In this document: one piece after another, positions 34,886 to 44,191 of the stretch
How the letters are laid out: each line of letters starts with the position of its first letter
Position numbering within the stretch: position 1 is the stretch's first letter
DNA from: Ignavibacteriales bacterium
GTDB lineage: Bacteria > Bacteroidota > Ignavibacteria > Ignavibacteriales > Melioribacteraceae
DNA: 64,000 nt
Direction: 5' to 3'
Assembly: GCA_021740915.1 (NCBI GenBank)
Contig: JAIOYW010000010.1
Coordinates: 124,001 to 188,000, forward strand
Program-made: the position numbers and the translations under genes
Notes under the pieces: model-generated
Database searches by the model: none
What the model saw: the letters and a program-made list of their open reading frames with translations, nothing else
Told to the model about the DNA's origin: nothing

Positions 34886-35394
34886 AAGCCAAATTACAAA
34901 CGGACGGCTTTCTCACCACGACAATTGACGCTTTAGTCGGTTGGGCAAGAAAAAATTCGGTATGGCCAATGCCTATGGGAATATCCTGTTGTGCAATTGA
35001 AATGATGTCCGCCGTTGATCCTAAATACGATATGTCACGTTTCGGATCGGAAGTTTTCCGGTTCACTCCCCGCCAGTGCGATCTTATGATTGTGGCTGGA
35101 ACGGTTACTTATAAAATGTCCCATGTAGTCAGGAAAATTTACGATCAGATGCCTGACCCCAAATGGGTTATAGCAATGGGCGCATGCACCTCATCGGGAG
35201 GTATGTACCGTTCATATTCGGTTGTTCAGGGCATCGATCAGTTTTTACCTGTTGATGTATATACAGCCGGTTGCCCGCCGCGTCCTGAAAACCTGCTTAA
35301 TGCTTTAATTCAGATACAGGATAAAATCGGAAAATCAAAAGCCCGGGATTACCAGAATTTGGACCGCCGGAATCTCGTCATATCAAATAATTAA
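34876..35394 (+). CDS. nuoB: NADH-quinone oxidoreductase subunit B
   Basis: 172 aa, carrying the terminal [4Fe-4S] cluster N2 that reduces quinone. Cys38-Cys39 in I-S-C-C-A-I-E-M, Cys104 in G-A-C-T-S-S-G-G and Cys133 in A-G-C-P-P-R-P-E are the cluster ligands. It starts with GTG at 34876, supported by AGGAGG at 34864-34869, inside the end of nuoA, so the two are translationally coupled. Confidence 0.97.
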   Translation: MGLEAKLQTDGFLTTTIDALVGWARKNSVWPMPMGISCCAIEMMSAVDPKYDMSRFGSEVFRFTPRQCDLMIVAGTVTYKMSHVVRKIYDQMPDPKWVIAMGACTSSGGMYRSYSVVQGIDQFLPVDVYTAGCPPRPENLLNALIQIQDKIGKSKARDYQNLDRRNLVISNN

Positions 35395-35398
35395 TACT

Positions 35399-35890
35399 AT
35401 GGAATACAAAGAACTTCTTTTAAATAAGCTCAATGAATTCAAGGAAGGAGTCGTTCTTGAATTTACTGATTTCAGGGATGATGCTTCTATTACTTTGGCT
35501 CCGGAAAACCTTATTCCGGTTTGCACTTTTTTGAAAAATGATCCCGATCTTGAGTTTCTGATTTGCAAAGATGTAACTGCTATTGACTGGGCTGCCAGGA
35601 AGAACAGATTTACTGCCGTATATCATATTTATTCTTTCAAACTCAGTAGTTTCCTCAGAATTAAAGTAAATCTGAGCGGCAATGATCCTTCGGTGGATTC
35701 CGTTACTTCAGTCTGGAAAGGCGCCGACTGGTACGAAAGAGAAACATACGATATGTACGGAATTATTTTTAAGGGTCATCCCGATCTGAGAAGGATGTAT
35801 ATGCCCGAAGCTTTTGAATACTATCCTCTGAGAAAAGAATTCCCGGTTATGGGTATCCCGGGTTCTATTCCACTTCCCTCTAAGGACTAA
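35399..35890 (+). CDS. nuoC: NADH-quinone oxidoreductase subunit C
   Basis: 163-aa peripheral-arm subunit. The diagnostic C-terminal block W-Y-E-R-E-T-Y-D-M-Y-G-I-I-F-K-G-H-P-D-L-R-R is intact. It starts 4 nt after nuoB and is separate from nuoD (not fused, as it is in some enterobacteria). Confidence 0.95.
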   Translation: MEYKELLLNKLNEFKEGVVLEFTDFRDDASITLAPENLIPVCTFLKNDPDLEFLICKDVTAIDWAARKNRFTAVYHIYSFKLSSFLRIKVNLSGNDPSVDSVTSVWKGADWYERETYDMYGIIFKGHPDLRRMYMPEAFEYYPLRKEFPVMGIPGSIPLPSKD

Positions 35891-35894
35891 GATT

Positions 35895-37139
35895 ATGATT
35901 GATGTGCATAATGATGAAAAACTGTTAAAAGTTTTATTAAAGGATGATCCCGATATTACTATTGAGGATGCGCTTGATAACGAAATGGTTATCAATATGG
36001 GTCCGCAGCACCCTGCTACCCATGGCGTTCTTCGCCTTGTACTGCGTCTCGATGGCGAAACCGTAGTAAATACTGTTCCTGAGCTCGGTTACCTCCACCG
36101 CGGCTATGAAAAAATGGCTGAGGCAATGTCGTTTAACGAATTTATTCCTCATACCGACCGTCTGGATTATACTTCCACGATGTCCAATAACGTGGCTTAT
36201 GCCCTTGCGGTAGAGAAACTGCTCGGCATCGAAGCTCCGAAAAGAGCTCAGTATATCAGGATGATAATCGCTGAAATCTCCAGAATTATGGGGCACCTCG
36301 TTGCTATCGGCACTTTTGCAATGGATGTCGGCGCTGTTACAATGGTGCTCTGGACTTTCCGCGAAAGAGAAAAAATTCAGAATATTTACGACCGTGTTGC
36401 CGGTGCAAGATTTACCACAAGTTATACGCGTATTGGCGGTTTAGCTTCAGATTTCGATGATGTCGCTGTTAAGATGACTAAAGAATTCCTCGATGAATTC
36501 GACCATACGATGGATGACTTCGAAAAACTGCTCAACACAAATAAAATATTTATCGGCCGCCTCGAAGGTATCGGCGTTCTCACAAAAGAGGATGCGATTG
36601 CTTTTGGAGTTACAGGTCCCAACCTCAGGGCTTCCGGCGTTCAGTACGATATCAGGAGAGCAAACCCGTACCTTTATTATTCGGATATGGATTTTGATGT
36701 ACCCGTCTTTACCGAAGGCGATTGCCTTGCAAGGTATTTTGTCAGGGTGGATGAAGTACGCGAAAGCATAAAAATTTTAAGGCAGCTACTCGATAAAATC
36801 CCTCAGGGTGAGATTATTGCAAATCTGCCAAAAAAAGTTCTGCCACATAAAGCTGAGATATACAGCCGGATGGAAGAACTTATTCATGATTTTATGATCG
36901 TTAATTTCGGCGTTAACCCGCCGGTTGGCGACACCTATTTTTCCGTTGAAAATCCCAAGGGTGAACTCGGTTTTTACTTCGTTAGTAATGGTTCGGGACA
37001 TCCCTGGAAATTAAAGATCCGCTCACCTTCGTTCTGTAATCTGCAGGCGCTCCCGAAAATGTGCAACGGTCAGATGATTTCTGACGTTATCGCTATTATC
37101 GGAAGCATCGACCCTGTGATGGGCGAAGCGGATAAATAA
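35895..37139 (+). CDS. nuoD: NADH-quinone oxidoreductase subunit D
   Basis: 414-aa 49-kDa-type subunit that forms the quinone pocket with NuoB. M-G-P-Q-H-P-A-T-H-G-V-L-R (about 31-43) is the conserved N-terminal block with the quinone-binding His; P-H-T-D-R-L-D-Y and R-I-M-G-H-L follow. The C-terminus ends near D-P-V-M-G-E-A-D-K, close to the usual V-M-G-E-V-D-R end. 4 nt separate it from nuoC. Confidence 0.97.
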   Translation: MIDVHNDEKLLKVLLKDDPDITIEDALDNEMVINMGPQHPATHGVLRLVLRLDGETVVNTVPELGYLHRGYEKMAEAMSFNEFIPHTDRLDYTSTMSNNVAYALAVEKLLGIEAPKRAQYIRMIIAEISRIMGHLVAIGTFAMDVGAVTMVLWTFREREKIQNIYDRVAGARFTTSYTRIGGLASDFDDVAVKMTKEFLDEFDHTMDDFEKLLNTNKIFIGRLEGIGVLTKEDAIAFGVTGPNLRASGVQYDIRRANPYLYYSDMDFDVPVFTEGDCLARYFVRVDEVRESIKILRQLLDKIPQGEIIANLPKKVLPHKAEIYSRMEELIHDFMIVNFGVNPPVGDTYFSVENPKGELGFYFVSNGSGHPWKLKIRSPSFCNLQALPKMCNGQMISDVIAIIGSIDPVMGEADK

Positions 37140-37170
37140 TTAATTGCTAAGCTAATCAAGGAAATTTAAA

Positions 37171-37644
37171 GTGGATTTTAAGTTTACGGAAGAGAATCTT
37201 CAGAGAATTGAAGCTGCAAGGAAAAAGTACCCTACTGCCCTTGCCGCTGTTATGGATACTGTTTATATTGCTCAGGAACAGAATGGTTATATTTCCGATG
37301 AAGTTATGAGTGAGATTGCCGATGTTCTTGGTATCGATAAGGTTAACGTGCTGAGTGTTGTTACTTTTTATACAATGTATCACACCAAACCGATGGGCAA
37401 AAAGCACATTCAGGTTTGCACCAACGTGTCCTGTATGCTTCGCGGCGGACAGGAACTTTATGAAATGGTATGTGAGCGGTATGGCGTAAGCAATATGGGC
37501 GTGACTGAAGATGGCAAAGTCTCGGTTGAAGAAGTTGAATGTATGGGAGCCTGCGGTTATGCGCCTATGATCGCTATTAATGAAGATTTTTACGAAAATC
37601 TCACCAAAGAAAAAGTAAACGAAATATTGGACGCGCTGCAATAA
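37171..37644 (+). CDS. nuoE: NADH-quinone oxidoreductase subunit E
   Basis: 157-aa thioredoxin-like subunit with the [2Fe-2S] cluster N1a. Ligands Cys83 and Cys88 are in Q-V-C-T-N-V-S-C, and Cys124 and Cys128 in V-E-C-M-G-A-C-G. It starts with GTG at 37171. The stop overlaps the nuoF start by 1 nt (TAATG). Confidence 0.96.
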   Translation: MDFKFTEENLQRIEAARKKYPTALAAVMDTVYIAQEQNGYISDEVMSEIADVLGIDKVNVLSVVTFYTMYHTKPMGKKHIQVCTNVSCMLRGGQELYEMVCERYGVSNMGVTEDGKVSVEEVECMGACGYAPMIAINEDFYENLTKEKVNEILDALQ

Positions 37645-38966
37645 TGGAAAAAATTGTTCTACCGGAAATCAAAGATCTTCATCTGATTGAAGTATATGAA
37701 AATAACGGCGGCTATTCTGCCGCTAAGAAAGCATTCGCCCGATCAACCGATGATATAATAGACGAAGTAAAAAAATCGGGACTGAGGGGCAGAGGCGGCG
37801 CAGCATTCCTTGCCGGTCTTAAATGGAGTTTTATGCCTAAGACCACAAATAAGCCGAAATATCTCTGCATTAATGGCGATGAAAGCGAGCCAGGTTCTTT
37901 TAAGGACAGGCAAATTTTTGAATACAATCCGCACCAGCTTATTGAAGGTATTCTTATTGCCTCTTATGCTATCGGAGCCAATACCGCATATATCTATATT
38001 CGCGGTGAATACCACAAATGGGTGAAAATGATGCAGAAAGCGCTTGATGATGCTTACGCCAAAGGTTATGTCGGCGATGCAATGAAAGCAACTTTCGGCA
38101 CAGATTTTTCCTGCAATATTTACGTACATAAAGGCGCCGGCGCTTATATATGCGGAGAGGAAAGCTCTCTGATGAATTCGATTGAAGGGCACAGAGGCTA
38201 TCCTCGCGTTAAACCGCCATTCCCGGCTCAGAACGGACTCTGGGGCTGCCCGACTACTATTAATAACGTTGAGACAATAACGAACGTACCCTGGATAATT
38301 AACAACGGCTGGCAGAAATTTGCATCTATCGGCGCTGAAAAACATCCGGGCACAATCCTCTATGGTATAAGCGGACACGTTAATAAACCCGGTGTGTATG
38401 AGCTTCCTTCAGGTATGCTGCTCACAGAACTTATTTATGAAGTCGCAGGCGGTGTTCCTGGCGATAAAAAGATCAAATGCGTAATTCCCGGCGGCTCTTC
38501 GATGCCTCCCCTCCGCGGCGATCAGCTCGAAGGAATAAGGATGGATGCCGAATCGCTGAAAGCAGCCGGTTCCGCCATCGGTACAGCCGGCATTATGGTT
38601 ATGGATGAGGATACCGATCTTCTTAAAGTACTCCTGCGTATTGCAAAGTTCTATCATCACGAAAGCTGCGGACAATGCACTCCCTGCCGCGAAGGAACGG
38701 GCTGGCTCGAAAAAATACTGAAAAGACTGGCCTCCGGTAAGGGAACATCTTCAGATCTTGACCTGCTTATCACAGTTGCAAACAACATCGAAGGCAATAC
38801 AATCTGCGCCCTCGGCGATGCTGCTGCCTGGCCCGTCAAATTTATGGTTGCCCGTTTCCGCGATGAATTTGAGAAATACGTAAATAAAGAAATTCAACTG
38901 CCTGTCAAAAACAAAGTACACGCCATGAGAGGCACGGCAGTTCCACTTGCAGATATAAAACATTAA
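37644..38966 (+). CDS. nuoF: NADH-quinone oxidoreductase subunit F
   Basis: 440-aa NADH- and FMN-binding subunit. The NADH loop is G-L-R-G-R-G-G-A-A-F (47-56), the FMN site G-A-G-A-Y-I-C-G-E-E (about 164-173), and cluster N3 is held by Cys342, Cys345, Cys348 (S-C-G-Q-C-T-P-C-R-E-G-T) and Cys388. It is the last gene of the operon; a strong terminator starts 2 nt after the stop, so nuoG and the membrane subunits must be encoded elsewhere. Confidence 0.97.
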   Translation: MEKIVLPEIKDLHLIEVYENNGGYSAAKKAFARSTDDIIDEVKKSGLRGRGGAAFLAGLKWSFMPKTTNKPKYLCINGDESEPGSFKDRQIFEYNPHQLIEGILIASYAIGANTAYIYIRGEYHKWVKMMQKALDDAYAKGYVGDAMKATFGTDFSCNIYVHKGAGAYICGEESSLMNSIEGHRGYPRVKPPFPAQNGLWGCPTTINNVETITNVPWIINNGWQKFASIGAEKHPGTILYGISGHVNKPGVYELPSGMLLTELIYEVAGGVPGDKKIKCVIPGGSSMPPLRGDQLEGIRMDAESLKAAGSAIGTAGIMVMDEDTDLLKVLLRIAKFYHHESCGQCTPCREGTGWLEKILKRLASGKGTSSDLDLLITVANNIEGNTICALGDAAAWPVKFMVARFRDEFEKYVNKEIQLPVKNKVHAMRGTAVPLADIKH

Positions 38967-38967
38967 T

Positions 38968-39002
38968 AAAAGCCCCGCGGCTCAAACCTGCGGGGCTTTT
39001 TT
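38968..39002 (+). terminator. Rho-independent terminator of nuoABCDEF
   Basis: An 11-bp perfect stem (38968-38978 with 38990-39000; core GCCCCGC/GCGGGGC) with an 11-nt loop, and T-residues on the 3' side. The A-run on the 5' side makes it potentially bidirectional, so it could also stop read-through from the minus-strand island operon. Confidence 0.9.
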
Positions 39003-39221
39003 GTATCTGAACCCATCTCTTTTATACAAGCATCAAAACCATCGGGATAATGGTGAGAAACCGAAGTATGAGCAAACGGGTATAAAGGTGAACGCATATC
39101 AATCTGCGAGGAGAAGCCATTCAAGCCAGGACGCTAAGACCCTATGAATTTTATTGATCATTAACTGTACTAGTCCTGTGCAGGGGGATCAGGCACATTT
39201 AGAAAATATTAAATAAAAACA
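39003..39221. other. Unassigned non-coding segment at the island's left edge
   Basis: 219 nt between the nuo terminator and the end of the island operon, with base composition unlike the AT-rich island beside it. It holds no open frame. The stretch around 39050-39200, with AAAGGTGAACGCATAT and CCAGGACGCTAAGACCC, reminded me of the structured RNA part of a group II intron or another mobile element remnant. I cannot confirm this by eye; no intron ends or reverse transcriptase are present. It marks the junction between core chromosome and the candidate acquired operon. Confidence 0.3.
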
Positions 39222-40928
39222 TTACTCTATTTCATTTAGTACAAAATCTCTCATTTGTTTTGCACTAAGACATTTTACAATTCTACCCCCAAAGTCTATG
39301 AGTAATTTATAATTCTGATTGATTGATTTATTATCCTGCAGGAAGATATAAAGCCTATTTCCATCAGTAAGATATTCTTTTAAGTATGACACTGCTTCAA
39401 TATTATTTTGAATTTCACCATCGGTAATTATTACACTTACAATGCTTTCTCTTGATTCTTCAACAAGCCGCTGAGCCTCCAAGACTGGGAATTTTGTTCC
39501 ACCGGAACCATTATGTAATAAATACTCCCTGACTGAATCATAGTCTTTACTCCAATCAAACACCCTTGGAACATCTGAAAAACCAAGAACTGCAATTTTT
39601 TTATTAATACTTTCAAAGTATCTGATAATTCCATAAGCAGCTAATATCGCCTGATGAATATTGGAATTTTCATTGTTAACGTCACCCATACTTCCCGAAT
39701 AATCAATTATCAGGAGAAGATTCATGTTAGTTTTTTCAGAACCGGAATTGAATACTGAATTGCGGACCCATTTTTTTGTCGTGATGCCGGGAATAATCAC
39801 AGGAGAAGTAGAGAAAGAAAGTGTCATGTCCAAATCTTCAAGTGGATCACTTAATCTCCAGGGCGCTGGATATGAATAATGGTCATTGGAACCAAGTTGC
39901 GCTCTTTCAATAATTGGAATAATATCCATATTGTGGGCTTCAAACCAAATCTTTTGTTTATCCTGCTCCGATAAGTTCGAAATACCTGCAGCAGATAATA
40001 TTTGACTGAATTGCTGCAATGATGCTTCCTGGGCAAATTGAACCAAAGTATCTTTTATTTTATCTGGTGATTGAAATATAAACTGACTGCCATTTTCAGA
40101 GGCGCCCTTCGGAGGAATTAGCTGAGGCTGTCCGCTTTGAGGCAGGTTTTGATCAGCCTCACCGGCATTTTCAATTTCTTTTTGTCGCTGATACTGTTTT
40201 TCTTGCTCATACAACTTAAAAAAGCAATGTGTGTATTCAATTGTTTTGCTGGTAAATAAACTTTTGTTGGTAATTCCTCCTTTTTCCAGTTTTTCGGCTA
40301 ATGATTCAACTGTATCTCTTAGGCCCTCGTCTTCTTCACCAAGTCCCAGATCCTCTTTCCAGATAATTTCTTTTGTAAGGAACATTAGTTTATTATGCCT
40401 GGGAAGGTCTTTAACAGCACCTTCGGAACTATTTTTAATCCATGATTTTTCACTTTTTAAGGTTTCAGATTTATGCCTTCTGAAATTCTTTGTGTCAATA
40501 ATGATATCCGCTGTTTCATTTGCAATTCTGCCTGCTAGTGAAATAATATCAATCAAATGGTGATGGTAGTGAGTATTGTAAGTTTCAATAATGCCTTTAA
40601 GCATCCGCAGATGTGTGAGAACATCGAAAGGGCAGCACATATAATGCTCAATTTCATGCCGCACAATTACCCTGACTTCTTCCTGAAATTCAGAATATCT
40701 GATCGGAAGTAATCCGAAGTTAAAAAAAATCCTGAATGTTTCATCAATTTTGATGTAGTACTCTCCGGTTTTGTAATTAATTGAGTCGGGAAAAATAAAA
40801 TCGATTTTTGGTAAAGGAATGCCAAGTGAATTAGAGTACTCCTCTGAAAAAACCTGTTGGCAGGTTTCTTCAGCTAAACGTCTGTATTCATCATAATTTA
40901 TTTTCATTGCACTGTTCCAGAAAGACAT
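39222..40928 (-). CDS. HExxH metallopeptidase-like plus von Willebrand A domain protein
   Basis: 568 aa in two parts. N-terminal (about 1-160): H91-E-I-E-H95 forms an HExxH zinc motif, followed by an N-E-T-A-D-I-I-I-D segment (137-145) that resembles the third-ligand helix of DUF2201-type metallopeptidase domains. A charged, Gln-rich linker (about 240-330) leads to the C-terminal VWA domain, whose metal site is D409-Y-S-G-S413 (L-L-L-I-I-D-Y-S-G-S-M-G), with a later I-I-T-D-G-E. DUF2201-like proteins pair with MoxR ATPases, as here: the start lies inside the end of the MoxR gene (38-nt overlap; 17 nt if Met8 at 40907 is used). As the last gene of the seven-gene operon it is a candidate effector or substrate-binding adaptor. 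Which domain acts is unknown. Confidence 0.8.
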   Translation of the reverse strand: MSFWNSAMKINYDEYRRLAEETCQQVFSEEYSNSLGIPLPKIDFIFPDSINYKTGEYYIKIDETFRIFFNFGLLPIRYSEFQEEVRVIVRHEIEHYMCCPFDVLTHLRMLKGIIETYNTHYHHHLIDIISLAGRIANETADIIIDTKNFRRHKSETLKSEKSWIKNSSEGAVKDLPRHNKLMFLTKEIIWKEDLGLGEEDEGLRDTVESLAEKLEKGGITNKSLFTSKTIEYTHCFFKLYEQEKQYQRQKEIENAGEADQNLPQSGQPQLIPPKGASENGSQFIFQSPDKIKDTLVQFAQEASLQQFSQILSAAGISNLSEQDKQKIWFEAHNMDIIPIIERAQLGSNDHYSYPAPWRLSDPLEDLDMTLSFSTSPVIIPGITTKKWVRNSVFNSGSEKTNMNLLLIIDYSGSMGDVNNENSNIHQAILAAYGIIRYFESINKKIAVLGFSDVPRVFDWSKDYDSVREYLLHNGSGGTKFPVLEAQRLVEESRESIVSVIITDGEIQNNIEAVSYLKEYLTDGNRLYIFLQDNKSINQNYKLLIDFGGRIVKCLSAKQMRDFVLNEIE

Positions 40929-42657
40929 TTACAGGATGGTCCGCAGGGCCTTTATATTTGAATTTAAGCATATATTTCCCACCGCCAGCACTTTGCTTCT
41001 CAAGTTTTAATTCTATATCAGAGTCTTCAATATTTGCAAGAATCTCTTCTTTTCTTATTGCAGGATTAAAATTGTCATAAAATTTTGATTTAATTAGTTT
41101 ATGCAATTCGTCGGATTTTAATACCAATTCTTCAAATCCTTCAAATGGGAGTTTATAAATTTTTTCCGGAAACTTTTTATTACCAATCATTTTTTTCTTT
41201 ACATCAATCAAATCTGCTAAATATCCACGATTTGGTATGTCATACCGAGCCGAAAGTTCACTTTTTAGATTATTCAATTCTTCCATATTTTTAGCGGCGT
41301 TAATCTTTTCATTATATTTGCGTATATCATCATAAACTGGTTTGTATAAATTTTTGAGTATCGGAATAATTTCTTTTTTCAATACTAAAAAGTTGTTGTT
41401 TGGGGATTCCATTTCTTTCAGTAAATTTTGAAAATCTATTTCTTCAAGTCTACCCTTTCTTACCTTGTCGTATTCTTTTAAGAATACTTTAAGTCCATCA
41501 AATTCATTTGCGATTTTTTTAATTATTTCTTCTGTAGCATTAAGGTCAATATTTAATGTAAAAGCATCATTCCCAAACCTTGAATCTCTTAATTCCCGTT
41601 TAAACACTTTACTTATTGAAGAGCGATGCCATATCAAATAAGGCGCTAATGATTGAATATGGCTGATTTTTACTTCATTTTCGCCCAGATACCATGCTAA
41701 TGCTTTACCATACCTGTACAAATCTTCTTTTACGCGGACACTTAAAGGGTGAATTATTTTATTGCAAACCTTCTCGGGTGCGTTATAATGACATCCATAG
41801 CATAGCCCCTTGTCAACATTAGTGCTTTCATTAGATTCTTTGGAAATCCTGTCACATAACCTGTAAGCAGCAATAATAACATTGATAAAAAGTTCAGCTT
41901 CTTCTGAATATTTTGTATCTTTAATTTCTTCCTGCACAGTCAATAAATCGAAATCTTCGAGATATGAAGAAAGTCTATCTTGACGTGACGATTTTTCCAA
42001 TTTTCCTATTGTGGCCAGACTATCATAATCCGGCATTGTTATTGGCAATGCAATTGCAAAACGATCAAGAAAGGGCAATGACATTGTGAAATTACCTTCA
42101 TCTTTCGGATTCATAGTTGCATATAATGAAAAAGCCGGCAGTCTTTTGCTCTCGTTATGGTACTTTACTGAACTTTCTGCTAATAGTGACAAAAGGATAT
42201 TTTGAGCATATGGTGACAATCGGTTTAATTCGTCAATAATTTTCCATGGTGCGTCCACAAAATCGTTCCATACTACATCAACCTGATTTAAATCATTTAA
42301 CTTTCGGGCGCCGGTCAACTGGGCAATATCAAGGCTGCCGAGAATTTTCTCTTCAGTTAACTGAGGATGACCCCTTAATATGCAATCTTCAATTTCATCC
42401 GTCGATAATTTATAAAATATCTGCCCTAAATACTTTGCCAGAGTTGTTTTACCGCCACCATGACCGCCAGATAAAAGCATTGTGCCTCTATCAACCAAAG
42501 CATTCACAACAGCAAGTGTTTCAACCAGATATACTTTGCGTGATTTAAGTGACTCGGTGGTAAACTTTACCCCACTTAATTCAGCATTGTGAACAAAAAG
42601 ATTACTAAGCCGGACTTTATCCAAAGCTTGTACAATTTTTATATTCAAATTTGGCAT
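40891..42657 (-). CDS. MoxR-type AAA+ ATPase with Cys/His insert
   Basis: 588 aa. The AAA+ core is complete: Walker A G-G-H-G-G-G-K-T (64-71), Walker B I-I-D-E-L-N-R (Asp142/Glu143), sensor 1 in Y-A-T-M-N-P (Asn183), arginine finger F-L-D-R-F (Arg199), and sensor 2-like H-P-L-S-V-R (Arg308). Just before sensor 2 is C286-x2-C289-H290-x7-C298, which looks like a small zinc site and is not a standard MoxR feature as far as I know. The C-terminal 250 residues are helical and charged. MoxR ATPases remodel partners held through a VWA protein, here the overlapping downstream gene. It starts directly after the coiled-coil gene's stop (TAA-ATG), so translation is coupled. Confidence 0.88.
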   Translation of the reverse strand: MPNLNIKIVQALDKVRLSNLFVHNAELSGVKFTTESLKSRKVYLVETLAVVNALVDRGTMLLSGGHGGGKTTLAKYLGQIFYKLSTDEIEDCILRGHPQLTEEKILGSLDIAQLTGARKLNDLNQVDVVWNDFVDAPWKIIDELNRLSPYAQNILLSLLAESSVKYHNESKRLPAFSLYATMNPKDEGNFTMSLPFLDRFAIALPITMPDYDSLATIGKLEKSSRQDRLSSYLEDFDLLTVQEEIKDTKYSEEAELFINVIIAAYRLCDRISKESNESTNVDKGLCYGCHYNAPEKVCNKIIHPLSVRVKEDLYRYGKALAWYLGENEVKISHIQSLAPYLIWHRSSISKVFKRELRDSRFGNDAFTLNIDLNATEEIIKKIANEFDGLKVFLKEYDKVRKGRLEEIDFQNLLKEMESPNNNFLVLKKEIIPILKNLYKPVYDDIRKYNEKINAAKNMEELNNLKSELSARYDIPNRGYLADLIDVKKKMIGNKKFPEKIYKLPFEGFEELVLKSDELHKLIKSKFYDNFNPAIRKEEILANIEDSDIELKLEKQSAGGGKYMLKFKYKGPADHPVNVFLEQCNENKL

Positions 42658-44190
42658 TTAATAATTCTTCACTATTTCCATTTTAATAAGCTCGTTTTGT
42701 AATAGTTCCTGTAACGTCAATGTATCGCTTTTCAAGTCACTTGCCGTCAGTGTGAGTTTTTCAGAACCGTTCAGTTTGTCATCTAAATAATCAAATAATT
42801 TTTCTTTCCCAGAGGATTTAAGAGCATCTGTGTAGGAAGTTCCTACATCTTTTGCGCAGTTTATATCAGCGTCATAATTCTCCGAGATATATTGAATAAT
42901 GTGCTCATTTTCCAGAGAGGATAATTGCTTAATACCATTTTCTAAACCTTCCAGTGTTACATGCAGGTTTGAGATATATGAATTAATTTCTGAATAGGTA
43001 ATAGCAAGTTTTTTTAATTGATCCATCTTAATATTGCTATATTCAGCGAATATTGCCCTGAACCCTTCAATAATCTTATCTTTCAATGTACCAGCATCTT
43101 TGAATAATTTCTCAATTTTTAAGGCTCCCCTATTTAAATTCTTCTCTATATCCGAAGGTTTCTCAGTTTGAAGAATGTCATCCAAGATACTTTTATTTGT
43201 AATTTTATTATAATCATCAATTAAAGTTTTTAGTAAATCTGTAACCGGCTGTGAATCCCAACTTTCTTTATAGTTAATATTATGCTTATTATCAAAAAAA
43301 TTCTTAATTGTATTATAATCCGTCTCAATTTCTGCCCAATCTTTTTCCAGGAAGTTTTTCAGATTCTTATCCACCCCGTCTTCATATCTAATAAACTTAT
43401 TTTCAAACTTTAAGAATATTTCTTTCAGTGCGTCATTTTTATTCTCAATATCGCTTTCGATTAGCAAACTTATAAATTTCTTAATTTGCTCAATTCTTTT
43501 CTTTATTTTTTCTATTAAAGAAATATTCTTCTCTTGCTCATAAATCGGGTCTATTTTTTGGTTCAACCTGATTGCTTTTTCAATCAGGTCATTATAAAAC
43601 GTAGGACATTTTTCTTCTCCATTCTTAAAAAATAATTCTTCCTTTTGAGTATAATTTAATTCCTCTATTTCAGCAAATTCTTTAAGAAATTTGCTTAGAA
43701 TAGTCCCCAAAAAGTCGAAATTATTCTTAAATTCGGCGGGCTTATCCAATTTTTCTGTTAGTTTTTTCTTTTTTTGTTTTTTGACATTGTCTATCAAATC
43801 TTTAAAAAGAGAATTTTCAATTTCCAATGCATCCTGGTATTTCAGTACCTCATCAATAGCGGAAACAATGCTCTCTTCAGTGTAATTATCAATTACATAT
43901 TTTCTTAATTGTTCGCAGTTGGGATGGTCCCCTGAGATTTTTTTTATAACAGTAATATAATCATCAACCGTAGGGGCCATAACCTGATCGACTGTTTTGA
44001 TAACCAAATTCTCGAGAAATTCTTGGTATTTCTCATATTTAGTTTTATCTGTTATCCCCTGCTTTTTTTTGTCAAGCTCTGCAATCTCCTTCTGTAATTC
44101 CTTAAGTTTGGGAATTATTCTTTCTTTATTCTTGCCATTTTTTTCATTTTCAGCAAGATCGATCTTTTTGATAAGTTCCTGATAATCCAT
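42658..44190 (-). CDS. Coiled-coil protein of unknown function (510 aa)
   Basis: Not recognised. About 510 aa from the ATG at 44190 (M-D-Y-Q-E-L-I-K-K-I-D), which begins 1 nt after the stop of the ATPase gene; an in-frame ATG at 44214 would overlap that gene by 23 nt. The sequence is almost entirely helical and rich in Lys, Glu, Asn and Ile, with long heptad-like stretches, no signal peptide, no membrane span and no enzyme motif. Base composition is very AT-rich, even for the island. Sandwiched between a P-loop ATPase and a MoxR ATPase, with no gaps, it is probably a structural or scaffolding subunit of the same complex. Confidence 0.75.
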   Translation of the reverse strand: MDYQELIKKIDLAENEKNGKNKERIIPKLKELQKEIAELDKKKQGITDKTKYEKYQEFLENLVIKTVDQVMAPTVDDYITVIKKISGDHPNCEQLRKYVIDNYTEESIVSAIDEVLKYQDALEIENSLFKDLIDNVKKQKKKKLTEKLDKPAEFKNNFDFLGTILSKFLKEFAEIEELNYTQKEELFFKNGEEKCPTFYNDLIEKAIRLNQKIDPIYEQEKNISLIEKIKKRIEQIKKFISLLIESDIENKNDALKEIFLKFENKFIRYEDGVDKNLKNFLEKDWAEIETDYNTIKNFFDNKHNINYKESWDSQPVTDLLKTLIDDYNKITNKSILDDILQTEKPSDIEKNLNRGALKIEKLFKDAGTLKDKIIEGFRAIFAEYSNIKMDQLKKLAITYSEINSYISNLHVTLEGLENGIKQLSSLENEHIIQYISENYDADINCAKDVGTSYTDALKSSGKEKLFDYLDDKLNGSEKLTLTASDLKSDTLTLQELLQNELIKMEIVKNY

Positions 44191-44191
44191 C

